Part shown: in pieces, positions 33,006-44,400 of the stretch
Numbering within the stretch: position 1 is the stretch's first letter
How the letters are laid out: each line of letters opens with the position of its first letter
Assembly: GCA_030686995.1 (NCBI GenBank)
Contig: CM060709.1
Location: forward strand, 300,715,357-300,779,356
DNA: 64,000 nt
Origin: Artemisia argyi
Taxonomy: Eukaryota > Streptophyta > Magnoliopsida > Asterales > Asteraceae
Reading direction: 5' to 3'
Position numbers and translations under genes: made by a program
The notes under the pieces: model-generated
Told to the model about the DNA's origin: nothing
The model's database searches: none
The model's input: only the letters and a program-made list of their open reading frames with translations

Positions 33006-34601
33006 TCATTTGTCCTTGGGGAAGCATGACGTGGAAGAAGCAATCTCACTCGGACTTTCATTCAAGATGTTTGGACAAACATTTGAAGCACGTGAAAGTT
33101 CCACACCGATGAGATAAGTAACTGGCTCAAAATAATGATACATGAAAATGCCGGGATCAAATATAGTGTCTTCATTCCCGAAGGAGTGAAGAAGAGAAGA
33201 AGTCACCCTGTAGGTGAAGAAAAGGAAGAAAATCATGATAAAAAGCATGATTTGATCTTCTTCCTCAAGAGGAGGCTCAATAGCCTGAGTTTGGATTTCA
33301 AAGGGTAAGCTCATAAATAACCCGGGAGGGTGGGTGGGAATTTGCAAATTCTCATAATTGAGAGCATCTCCCCCCGGGCTATCAAACTCCGGAGGAGTCA
33401 TAATATGATGAGTGAGTTCACCGGAGAACTCCTCATGAAAAGAATTATTCACAAGATGTGAATCTGTGAATTCGTGTTCCGGAATAGACTTATCACAATC
33501 CTCATTCTGAATATCAAAGAGTGGTTTATCAGAAATCAAAGTGAATTCAGAGTCGAATTCAAATAGAGGATTAGTGAGAGTGGTATTGAATGTTTCGGGA
33601 ACAAAGTGAATATTATTCTCTGTTGGATTGTCGGGATTAGAAGTGAGTGACGGATCATGATATAGGAGACTTTCAATTTCTCCCAGATCGGCTTGGAAGT
33701 CAAGGAGACCATCATCACTTTCCAATGAAAGTGGATCGATGTGAGCAAGTTCATCAGCGAACTCCTCAAGAAGATGATCAGCATCAGTTTGTGGAACTGA
33801 TGCCTCAACATACTCGATGTCTCCATAAGATGTGCAATCATCGCTAAAATCTGAGAAAGTCTCAAATTGATCTTTAGGACACTCAATAGGTGAAGGAATA
33901 TCACATACATGATCCAAAGTTCCCTGTGACTCTCTCGGGATTGGAACAAGGTTCTCAACACTAGACTTTATGAATTCGTCCGATTCCCTTTTAGGAACAG
34001 TGTCAAGATGCTCGTCCCCCATGATCAAAGAGTGAGTGGGAACCTCGGGTGTGATAGCAGTTGTTTGAGATGGAATCTCATCTGATGAACTTGATGAAGT
34101 TTTATAAAATTCAAGGATGTCAAGTGTATCCTCATCATCACTGTCATCAGGAATAAAACGGAACAAAGAGCTAGATTTGGCTGCTTTTTCTCTTGCAATG
34201 GATTCCCTAACAGATTTTTCATAGGCACCTTGGGAATTTATTCTAGCAGCCTGCTCTTCAGCAAGCAATTCTTCCATGGATTTTTGATGAGTGTGTCTTT
34301 GGGCAAAGTCTTGAACTAAACCCTTAAGCTCATCAACGATTTTCATCATATTTTGCATTTCTGGAAGAAGTGCTTGATTCATATCGTACTGTGGAGGTTG
34401 GTCATAATAAGGTGTGTCAAAATTGTCACAAGAATATGGATTTCCCGTTTGACAATCTGAACTGAAATGCAGACCTCCACAGTAATCACAACAGTAAAAC
34501 TGTTGAGAACCATGGTGTGGTAGCTGGTGGAATAAATCAGTTGTGTCATGGTAAGAATAGGGATCTTGGTTATAGACAGACCCGTTTCCCGACTCTACCA
34601 T
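33006..34601 (-). CDS. Long ORF of F copy 1 (knuckle protein, 5' end truncated by a nonsense codon)
   Basis: This 531-aa open frame is nearly identical to the ORF of copy 2 (39498-41195). A TAG at 34656-34658, where copy 2 has Leu, cuts off the first 30 residues including the first knuckle, leaving ATG 34601 (MVESGNGSVYNQ). Kept features are CDYCGGLHFSSDC (CX2CX3HX4C), a helical acidic Gln/Glu part around 80-140, a long Ser/Asp/Glu-rich acidic centre, a hydrophobic segment LFIMIFFLFFTYRV near residue 460, and NEDTIFDPGI. It also lacks a short SVEIP-type insertion present in copy 2. The function is not established. Confidence 0.75.
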   Translation of the reverse strand: MVESGNGSVYNQDPYSYHDTTDLFHQLPHHGSQQFYCCDYCGGLHFSSDCQTGNPYSCDNFDTPYYDQPPQYDMNQALLPEMQNMMKIVDELKGLVQDFAQRHTHQKSMEELLAEEQAARINSQGAYEKSVRESIAREKAAKSSSLFRFIPDDSDDEDTLDILEFYKTSSSSSDEIPSQTTAITPEVPTHSLIMGDEHLDTVPKRESDEFIKSSVENLVPIPRESQGTLDHVCDIPSPIECPKDQFETFSDFSDDCTSYGDIEYVEASVPQTDADHLLEEFADELAHIDPLSLESDDGLLDFQADLGEIESLLYHDPSLTSNPDNPTENNIHFVPETFNTTLTNPLFEFDSEFTLISDKPLFDIQNEDCDKSIPEHEFTDSHLVNNSFHEEFSGELTHHIMTPPEFDSPGGDALNYENLQIPTHPPGLFMSLPFEIQTQAIEPPLEEEDQIMLFIMIFFLFFTYRVTSSLLHSFGNEDTIFDPGIFMYHYFEPVTYLIGVELSRASNVCPNILNESPSEIASSTSCFPKDK

Positions 34602-34975
34602 GCCACAACTGGGGCAATTACCACCATTATGAGGGCCACCACACCATTGGCAACCCTAATGGTGTGGATGAGACATAGAAAGAATCAAATGTGTATGGAG
34701 GGGTAGGGATAAAGAATCAAAGATGTGAGAGGGTAAAGGTGAATATTTTTGGGTTTTTGGAAATACATTTTGTACAAATGATAAAGAAAATGTTTTTGTG
34801 TTTTTTTGTGTTCGTTGAAAACTGATTTAAAATATTTTCGGGAACGGTTTTGTTTTGATAAATAGAAAATATGAACAAAGGATGGATAAATGTACAATGG
34901 AATGAATTCCAAAGACACTAATCAGAAAAACCGTTTAGATACGCACACAACCTCCCCGGCAGCGGCGCCAAAAAT
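34602..34975 (-). other. Leader and primer binding site of F copy 1
   Basis: The PBS (34953-34970) is the reverse complement of TCCCCGGCAGCGGCGCCA, i.e. TGGCGCCGCTGCCGGGGA. This is the form complementary to tRNA-Asp that is typical of Athila elements. Between the PBS and the ORF there is an A/T-rich leader of about 350 bases and the remnant of the first knuckle ending in the TAG at 34656. Confidence 0.8.
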
Positions 34976-37900
34976 TGATTGGCTCTAAACCGTCAGACGA
35001 TTATTGTTCAACCACTTGTGAATGGTCAACTATAACAGTCAAATAGCCTAGAATCAATCTCCGTGGAAGTATAGTGTTTCCCCGGGTCGTTATGTCCCGA
35101 CGAGGTGTGGATTGTATTCAAACGGTTTCGTGATCGGGTGAATTTGGATGGAAAGGGGTTTGAGTTTGATTAAACTACGGAATCTACAATGAAATAGCTT
35201 AAAAAGCTATATAAACAAGACGAGAAACTAGGAAAAACCAGAAACGATTAAAACCTAAAAATGCGTACGTTACGTTTAAATAAAACGTAAACGTACGAAA
35301 TAAAACGTAAAAACGGAAATCTGAAAACACCCAGGGGGTAAAAATGAATTTTTTTACAAACTAAAATATAAAAGAAAATTTTTAGAAAATTAAAATCAAA
35401 TTTTACACTATTTAATTATTTAATATTAATTAATTACTAATTATTACTTGTTAATAATATTTAAGACACTTAAATATAATATAATACTAATTAAATACTA
35501 AAAAGGTGAAAATAAAATTTCTAAAATTATAAAATAACTAAAACCAAGTTTTAAAAATAAAAATAAGTGTTTTTGTCTTTTTGTGATTTTTCTATTAATT
35601 AATTACTAATTAAATACTAATTACCTAATTAAACTATTTTAAATTAAGAAAAATAGCAAATGAACAGTAAAAATTATAATAAGATTTCTAAAATTATTTT
35701 ATAACATATAAAAGCTATAAAAAATATAAAAACTAGGTTTTACTTAATAAAAACTAATTATGCTATTTTAAACTAATTATTAATTAATAATTAATAAAAC
35801 TAAGATTAATTCTAATAAATACTAAATAATAAAATAAAAATCTGAAAAAATTATTATAAATACTTTAATATATGAGGAATTTAATAAAAAAATAAAAATG
35901 ACAAGTACTTAAATAAATCTAAAAATGAAAAATAGAATTTAAATAAAATTAAATATAAACTATCACTTAAAATTACATTTGATTTTCTGGATTTTCTTTT
36001 TGAAAACTTGATTTACAACTAAAAATGAAAGACTTTTACAAAAACAAACTTTTTAGAACTTAAAAATAAGCACTGTGGAAGTTTTTTAGCTCCACAGTTG
36101 ACTTTTGTTGACCAAATGATGAAATGAGCTCAAATGAGCTTGTGTGGGTACCACAATGGATGATTCAAGTGTAAATAAGCTAAGTGCACAAAAATAAGCT
36201 GGAAGGAACAAGTTTCTACCTTGAATAAGCCAGATAAGCTGGATAAGCTAATCCAAAACCAAACAGAACTCAGAATCTGGGACAACTTTTTGTGATCAAT
36301 TAAAGTGGGGCCCAGGGGTATCTAGGTCAAAATTATGGTCAAAACCCCAACCCTGGTAGGAGGGGTGGAAATGAATAATAATGGTGGCCTTGGGGCCACT
36401 GAGGTGGCCAGAAAACCACCACCAAGTGGTGGTGGTGGTGGTGTATCTGCTGTCACAGGGGAGCAGCTTGCCCTGCAAGCTACTTATGGGCAAGCTAAGG
36501 ACTAGAAAAAAAATTGCAAAAATAAAAGAAGCATGGAAACATAAATTAGAGCTGGTAGAGAACAAATCACAACAAGTTTCACTGGTTAATCCCTACCACA
36601 AAAATCAAAATAAATCTAGCAACTTTTGGAAAAAAAACTGAGGAATGCAAATTTGACTTTTCAAGAAAAACTAAAACTTTGAATTTTGCTAATTTCTAAT
36701 GATTATAACTGAATTAATTAGTTATATTAAGATGTAATAAGTCTAAATTAAGCTACTTAAACCATTTATGAACAGATATGGATGGGTTTGAGTTCTCAAA
36801 GCTCCAACAGTTAACTGTTGGAGGCTTTGGAGATGATTTGACTTTTTTTTCTTCAAAACAAACCACACAGAGGTGGATTTGGACTACCTTGCTATTAAGA
36901 ACAATGAACAAAAAGATCTGAGGCTAAAATAACAACACCAACAAGGTTTAAAGGCTTATGCCAAACACCCCTTAACAGATGACTATTTTTGGTTTAACAA
37001 AGCAAAATGAAATCTGAAACCATACAACTGAATCTAACACATCTTTTTAACTTAGTTAAGCATAATTGAACTGCAATGAGTACCAAATGACCTATGCTAC
37101 AGTGAATCACCAAACTTTATGAAAAATGCTTACAGTGAGGTTATGTGATTTCCAAACCAAGGACAAGTATTCAAACCCAACCTACAACCTCCCTGAGGTG
37201 CTAATACCATATAATTCCAACATTCACCATGCTCCTTGCCTTCAATCACCTTGCACACTGATTTTAAATTTTAACTATTTATTCATGGATTTTTTTGTAT
37301 TTTTGGATTTTTGAAGCTACACTAATTTTATGGTTACTAAAAGCATTAACAAGTTTCCTTGGATCTTATGTGAACTATCTCAGTTCATATCAACACAAAC
37401 AAACAACTTTAAAGTTAAATGAATTTTTTGAGTAAAATTTGCCACAACTAGATATGAATGGAATACTTAAATTAAAAGCTTCAAATGTTGTACAATACAC
37501 TAATTTAACTTAAACAAGGACTGGAAAGCTTTAAAATACAAGAGAATTACTAAAAATTAATAACCGACTAAAACTAAACTACAATTATACTACTACTACT
37601 CTAACTGCCCCATTCTTCATTTTTTTTCTTTCTTTTTATAGCTCCTGGAGGGTTCCTTGACTTTTCCCACATCCATTGGAGCCGTTGGATGAACAAACTT
37701 TGATCCTAGCCTTTGAATTAATTTTGGCGGGAAATGGGGATTTGGCAGAGTGTAGTTTGCTTGTGAGAGTGGTATGTAATAATTTGGTTTTGGAGGGTTG
37801 TGTTTGAAGGGGGGAACAAAGACCGGTGAGTGGTGAGCTGGAGGATGGGGGAAGAGTTTGTGTGTTGCAGTGGTTAACCAGGGAAGTGGGGGAGGTTAGG

Positions 37901-38688
37901 GGTGAGCGTGGTTGACCAATTTTGACCGGGGTTGGGATTTTTATTATTTTAGGAATGGGCCGGGTTAAGTGGTGATAGGCTGGGGGGTTTTAATGGACCA
38001 GGGGTGTGTTAGGTTAAAGGGTGTTTGTATAATTTGGTTTAGTATAAATTTCACAAGGACCATATATGTAATTTAGGAAAAGTGGTGGACTGAAAATGTA
38101 AATTCTCCATAATGCTCACAAGGATAAAAATTGCCACCTTCCCATAATATAAGGACCATGAATTATTTTTTTTTCCATTTTAAAATACCAGGGACCAAAA
38201 TTGACAAGTTTGTAAAGTCCGGGGACCAAACATGTAATTTCACAAAACTTTTCACCCAAAATTCATTTTTGATAACTTTTGAGTTTCCAAGGACCAAAAA
38301 TGATTTTTCTTTCAAAATTATCCCATCAGGGTCCTTTTCTGCCAATATTTGAAACTCCAGGGACCAAAAGTGTAAATTTCCAAAACTTTCCAATTTCTCA
38401 CCAAAGGACTAAATATGACAACTTATGATTGTAAAAGGACCTTTGGTGATAATTTTCCATATTTTGAATGACCAGGGACTAATTTTGTAATTTTATGAAA
38501 GTTGGGGGACTGAAACTGCCAATTTTGCAAACTTTATACGTTTTTCATCTATTTTTGCTCATTTTGCATCTAAAACATATAAAACACAATTTTGAAATAT
38601 TTTTAGTATTTTGATGCATTTCTGAGTGTTTTTGTATGTTTTGCAGTTCAGATTAGACCAAAAATGATGAGTGTTTGAGCACTCATCA
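34976..38688 (-). repeat. Element F LTR2 (shared middle LTR, mosaic)
   Basis: The LTR is 3713 bp. At diagnostic sites it matches LTR3 from the left end to about 37655, matches LTR1 from about 37680 to about 38430, and matches LTR3 again near the right end (TTTATACG, AAAACATAT, GCAGTTCAG). It serves as 5' LTR of copy 1 and 3' LTR of copy 2. The minus-strand TATA box is at about 37632-37640. Confidence 0.85.
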
Positions 38689-39497
38689 ATCCCCCACACT
38701 AAACTATTGCTAGTCCCTAGCAATACTGTTTTGAAAACTTGATGGATTTGAAAACCTCTTTACCAAAAGCCATCACTTCTGGAGTAGCCAGGTGTAAGAA
38801 CTGTGGCACACCTGATAACCGTGTGATTTTGAGCAAACCACCAGCTGTCAACGGATTTGATTAGTCTTTACCAGAAGCCGTTTGCTTCTGGACTAGCCAG
38901 CTCTTGATGGAATAGTCAACATCTTGGTGAGCTGATTACCAATTATGGATTTTTCACTGCCTTTACCACAAGCCATAATCTTGCGGGCTAGCCAACTCAT
39001 TTGTTTTTGGGGAGTTGAGGAACCATACAATTTTGGGCAAATTGCAAGCCATCAACGGATTTGAGATGTCTTTACCAAGAGCCGTTTGCTCCTGGACTAG
39101 CCAATCCCTTTTGTCGGTTAGACAAGCCGGACTGATTACCACAAAAATTTTGAAGCACAAGTGAAAAATTTTTGAAATTTTTGAAATTTTGGCAAAAACG
39201 GGGGTATTATATAGTAAAATGTGATAAAATTCGCTAGAATAGCGAATACCCCCCCCGCCCCCCCCCCCCCCCCCCCACACTTAGCATGAATATTGTCCTC
39301 AATATTCAAAATCCTGGCTATTATGCCGACATTTTGAACGTAAAAGGGCAACATTACAAGCTAAGCGTGGAAAACACCATTTTGTTTTTCACTTTTGTAA
39401 TCATAGCATGGGGGACTCCCCCACACTTAGGGTGAAAACCCTATAAGCGTGCTACTGTTTTTGTTTACCGAGTCGCTAGCTTGACTCGACCCCGAAT
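38689..39497 (-). other. 3' noncoding region of F copy 2, with the second stem-loop array
   Basis: It has the same layout as copy 1: PPT at 38689-38703, hairpin TTGCTAG/CTAGCAA at 38707-38723, and the four-module array at 38760-39125 with first stems at 38763-38782, 38871-38891, 38966-38986 and 39075-39095. In module 3 the second stem reads CAACTC/GAGTTG, one pair longer than in copy 1. A C-run (39250-39287) replaces the CA repeat of copy 1. Confidence 0.75.
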
Positions 39498-41195
39498 TCA
39501 TTTGTCCTTGGGGAAGCATGACGTGGAAGAAGCAATCTCACTCGGACTTTCATTCAAGATGTTTGGACAAACATTTGAAGCACGTGAAAGTTCCACACCG
39601 ATGAGATAAGTAACCGGCTCAAAATAATGATACATGAAAATGCCGGGATCAAATATAGTGTCTTCATTCCCGAAGGAGTGAAGAAGAGAAGAAGTCACCC
39701 TGTAGGTGAAGAAAAGGAAAAAAATCATGATAAAAAGCATGATTTGATCTTCTTCCTCAAGAGGAGGCTCAATAGCCTGAGTTTGGATTTCAAAGGGTAA
39801 GCTCGTAAACAACCCGGGAGGGTGGGTGGGAATTTGCAAATTCTCATAATTGAGAGCATCTCCCCCCGGGCTATCAAACTCCGGAGGAGTCATAATATGA
39901 TGAGTGAGTTCACCAGAGAACTCCTCATGAAAAGAATTATTCACAAGATGTGAATCTGTGAATTCGTGTTCCGGAATAGACTTATCACAATCCTCATTCT
40001 GAATATCAAAGAGTGGATTATTAGAAATCAAAGTGAATTCAGAGTCGAATTCAAATAGAGGATTAGTGAGAGTGGTATTGAATATTTCGGGAACAAAGTG
40101 AATATTATTCTCTGTTGGATTGTCGGGATTAGAAGTGAGTGACGGATCATGATATAGGAGACTTTCAATTTCTCCCAGATCGGCTTGGAAGTCAAGGAGA
40201 CCATCATCACTTTCCAATGAAAGTGGATCGATGTGAGCAAGTTCATCAGCGAACTCCTCAAGAAGATGATCAGCATCAGTTTGTGGAACTGATGCCTCAA
40301 CATACTCGATGTCTCCATAAGATTTGCAATCATCGCTAAAATCTGAGAAAGTCTCAAATTGATCTTTAGGACACTCAATAGGTGAAGGAATATCACATAC
40401 ATGATCCAAAGTTCCCTGTGACTCTCTCGGGATTGGAACAAGGTTCTCAACACTAGACTTTATGAATTCGTCCGATTCCCTTTTAGGAACAGTGTCAAGA
40501 TGCTCGTCCCCCATGATCAAAGAGTGAGTGGGAACCTCGGGTGTGATAGCAGTTGTTTGAGATGGAATCTCAACTGATGGAATCTCATCTGATGAACTTG
40601 ATGAAGTTTTATAAAATTCAAGGATGTCAAGTGTATCCTCATCATCACTGTCATCAGGAATAAAACGGAACAAAGAGCTAGATTTGGCTGCTTTTTCTCT
40701 TGCAATGGATTCCCTAACAGATTTTTCATAGGCATCTTGGGAATTTATTCTAGCAGCCTGCTCTTCAGCAAGCAATTCTTCCATGGATTTTTGATGAGTG
40801 TGTCTTTGGGCAAAGTCTTGAACTAAACCCTTAAGCTCATCAATGATTTTCATCATATTTTGCATTTCTGGAAGAAGTGCTTGATTCATATCGTACTGTG
40901 GAGGTTGGTCGTAATAAGGTGTTTCAAAATTGTCACAAGAATATGGATTTCCCGTTTGACAATCTGAACTGAAATGCGGACCTCCACAGTAATCACAACA
41001 ATAAAACTGTTGAGAACCATGGTGTGGTAGCTGGTGGAATAAATCAATTGTGTCATGGTAAGAATAGGGATCTTGGTTATAGACAGACCCGTTTCCCGAC
41101 TCTACCATGCCACAACTGGGGCAATTACCACCATTATGAGGGCCACCACACCATTGGCAACCCAAATGGTGTGGATGAGACATAGAAAGAATCAA
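39498..41195 (-). CDS. Long ORF of F copy 2, non-autonomous Athila-like protein (565 aa)
   Basis: This is a single open frame from ATG 41195 (MILSMSHPHHLGCQWC). Two knuckle-like motifs lie near the N-terminus: CQWCGGPHNGGNC (about 13-25) and CDYCGGPHFSSDC (about 66-78). Both have CX2CX3HX4C spacing, as in A'. A short helical stretch (LPEMQNMMKIIDELKGLVQDFAQR) and EELLAEEQAAR follow, then about 300 acidic Ser/Asp/Glu-rich residues. A hydrophobic segment QIMLFIMIFFLFFTYRV precedes SFGNEDTIFDPGI near the C-terminus. In autonomous Asteraceae relatives, as I recall them, the knuckle part lies upstream of RT and the FDPGI tail close to it, so this looks like a rearranged, RT-less gag-type protein. 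RNA binding is plausible from the knuckles; the hydrophobic segment is unexplained. Confidence 0.8.
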   Translation of the reverse strand: MILSMSHPHHLGCQWCGGPHNGGNCPSCGMVESGNGSVYNQDPYSYHDTIDLFHQLPHHGSQQFYCCDYCGGPHFSSDCQTGNPYSCDNFETPYYDQPPQYDMNQALLPEMQNMMKIIDELKGLVQDFAQRHTHQKSMEELLAEEQAARINSQDAYEKSVRESIAREKAAKSSSLFRFIPDDSDDEDTLDILEFYKTSSSSSDEIPSVEIPSQTTAITPEVPTHSLIMGDEHLDTVPKRESDEFIKSSVENLVPIPRESQGTLDHVCDIPSPIECPKDQFETFSDFSDDCKSYGDIEYVEASVPQTDADHLLEEFADELAHIDPLSLESDDGLLDFQADLGEIESLLYHDPSLTSNPDNPTENNIHFVPEIFNTTLTNPLFEFDSEFTLISNNPLFDIQNEDCDKSIPEHEFTDSHLVNNSFHEEFSGELTHHIMTPPEFDSPGGDALNYENLQIPTHPPGLFTSLPFEIQTQAIEPPLEEEDQIMLFIMIFFLFFTYRVTSSLLHSFGNEDTIFDPGIFMYHYFEPVTYLIGVELSRASNVCPNILNESPSEIASSTSCFPKDK

Positions 41196-41482
41196 ATGTG
41201 TATGGAGGGGTAGGGATAAAGAATCAAAGATGTGAGAGGGTAAAGGTGAATATTTTTGGGTTTTTGGAAATACATTTTGTACAAATGATAAAGAAAATGT
41301 TTTTGTGTTTTTTTGTGTTCGTTGAAAACTGATTTAAAATGTTTTCGGGAACGATTTTGTTTTGATAAATAGAAAATATGAACAAAGGATGGATAAATGT
41401 ACAATGGAATGAATTCCAAAGACACTAATCAGAAAAACCGTTTAGATACGCACACAACCTCCCCGGCAGCGGTGCCAAAAAT
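41196..41482 (-). other. Leader and primer binding site of F copy 2
   Basis: The PBS is the reverse complement of 41460-41477 (TGGCACCGCTGCCGGGGA), with one substitution against copy 1 (GCACC for GCGCC). The rest is an A/T-rich leader of about 260 bases without a gene. Confidence 0.8.
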
Positions 41483-44400
41483 TGATTGGCTCTAAACCGT
41501 CAGATGGTTATTGATCAACCACTTGTGAATGGTCAACTATAACAGTCAAACAGCCTAGAATCAATCTCCGTGGAAGTATAGTGTTTCCCCGGGTCGTTAT
41601 GTCCCGACGAGGTGTGGATTGTATTCAAACGGTTTCGTGATCGGGTGAATTTGGATGGAAAGGGGTTTGAGTTTGATTAAACTACGGAATCTACAATGAA
41701 ATAGCTTAAAAAGCTATATAAACAAGACGAGAAACTAGGAAAAACCAGAAACGATTAAAACCTAAAAATGCGTACGTTACGTTTAAATAAAACGTAAACG
41801 TACGAAATAAAACGTAAAAACGGAAATCTGAAAACACCCAGGGGGTAAAAATGAATTTTTTTACAAACTAAAATATAAAAGAAAATTTTTAGAAAATTAA
41901 AATCAAATTTTACACTATTTAATTATTTAATATTAATTAATTACTAATTATTACTTATTAATAATATTTAAGACACTTAAATATAATATAATACTAATTA
42001 AATACTAAAAAGGTGAAAATAAAATTTCTAAAATTATAAAATAACTAAAAACAAGTTTTTAAAAAAAAATAAGTGTTTTTGTCTTTTTGTGATTTTTCTA
42101 TTAATTAATTACTAATTAAATACTAATTACCTAATTAAACTATTTTAAATTAAGAAAAATAGCAAATGAACAGTAAAAATTATAATAAGATTTCTAAAAT
42201 TATTTTATAACATATAAAAGCTATAAAAAATATAAAAACTAGGTTTTACTTAATAAAAACTAATTATGCTATTTTAAACTAATTATTAATTAATAATTAA
42301 TAAAACTAAGATTAATTCTAATAAATACTAAATAATAAAATAAAAATCTGAAAAAATTATTATAAATACTTTAATATATGAGGAATTTAATAAAAATATA
42401 AAAATGGCAAGTACTTAATTAAAATTTAAAAATGAAAAATAGAATTTAAATAAAATTAAATAGAAACTATCACTTAAAATTACATTTGATTTTCTGGATT
42501 TTCTTTTTGAAAACTTGATTTACAACTAAGAATGAAAGACTTTTACAAAAACAAACTTTTTAGAACTTAAAAATAAGCACTGTGGAAGCTTTTTGGCTCC
42601 ACAGTTGACCTTTGTTGACCAAATGATGAAATGAGCTCAAATGAGCTTGTGTGGGTCCCACAATGGATGATTCAAGTGTAAATAAGCTAAGTGCACAAAA
42701 ATAAGCTGGAAGGAACAAGTTTCTACCTTGAATAAGCCAGATAAGCTGGATAAGCTAATCCAAAACCAAACAGAACTCAGAATCTGGGACAACTTTTTGT
42801 GATCAATTAAAGTGGGGCCCAGGGGTATCTAGGTCAAAATTATGGTCAAAACCCCAACCCTGGTAGGAGGGGGTGGAAATGAATAATAATGGTGGCCTTG
42901 GGCCCACTGAGGTGGCCAGAAAACCCCCACCACCAAGTGGTGGTGGTGGTGGTGTATCTGCTGTCACAAGGGAGCAGCTTGCCCTGCAAGCTACTTAAGG
43001 GCAAGCTAAGGACTAGAAAAAAAAAATTGCAAAAATAAAAGAAGCATGGAAACATAAATTAGAGCTGGTAGAGAAAAAATCACAACAAGTTTCACTGGTT
43101 AATCCCTACCACAAAAATCAAAATAAATCTAGCAACTTTTGGAAAAAAACTGAGGAATGCAAATTTGACTTTTGAAGAAAAACTAAAACTTTGACTTTTG
43201 CTAATTTCTAATGATTATAACTGAATTAATTAGTTATATTAAGATGTAATAAGTCCAAATTAAGCTACTTAAACCATTTATGAACAGATATGGGTGGGTT
43301 TGAGGTCTCAAAGCTCCAACAGTTAACTGTTGGAGGCTTTGGAGATGATTTGACTTTTTTTTCTTCAAAACAAACCACACAGAGGTGGATTTGGACTACC
43401 TTGCTATTAAGAACAATGAACAAAAAGATCTGAGGCTAAAATAACAACACCAACAAGGTTTAAAGGCTTATGCCAAACACCCTTTAACAGATGACTATTT
43501 TTGGTTTAACAAAGCAAAATGAAATCTGAAACCATACAACTGAATCTAACACATCTTTTTAACTTAGTTAAGCATAATTGAACTGCAATGAGTACCAAAT
43601 GACCTATGCTACAGTGAATCACCAAACTTTATGAAAAATGCTTACAGTGAGGTTATGTGATTTCCAAACCAAGGACAAGTGTTCAAACCCAACCTACAAC
43701 CTCCCTGAGGTGCTAATACCATATAATTCCAACATTCACCATGCTCCTTGCCTTCAATCACCTTGCACACTGATTTTAAATTTTAACTATTTATTCATGG
43801 ATTTTTTTGTATTTTTGGATTTTTGAAGCTACACTAATTTTATGGTTACTAAAAGCATTAACAAGTTTCCTTGGATCTTATGTGAACTATCTCAGTTCAT
43901 ATCAACACAAACAAACAACTTTAAAGTTAAATGAAATTTTTGAGTAAAATTTGCCACAACTAGATATGAATGGAATACTTAAATTAAAAGCTTCAAATGT
44001 TGTACAATACACTAATTTAACTTAAACAAGGACTGGAAAGCTTTAAAATACAAGAGAATTACTAAAAATTAATAACCGACTAAAACTAAACTACAATTAT
44101 ACTACTACTACTCTAACTGCCCCATTCTTCATTTTTTTTCTTTCTTTTTATAGCTCCTGGAGGGTTCCTTGACTTTTCCCACATCCATTGGAGCAGTTGG
44201 ATGAACAAACTTTGATCCTAGCCTTTGAATTAATTTTGGCGGGAAATGGGGATTTGGTAGAGTGTAGTTTGCTTGTGAGAGTGGTATGTAATAATTTGGT
44301 TTTGGAGGGTTGTGTTTGGAGGGGGGAACAAAGACTGGTGAGTGGTGAGCTGGAGGAGGGGGGAAGAGTTTGTGTGTTGCAGTGGTTAACCAGGGAAGTG

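Noticed and set aside
33536..33961. 141-aa minus-strand ORF (and 40028-40453)
   Set aside because: Alternative frame inside the longer F ORF, which has the knuckles and the conserved motifs.
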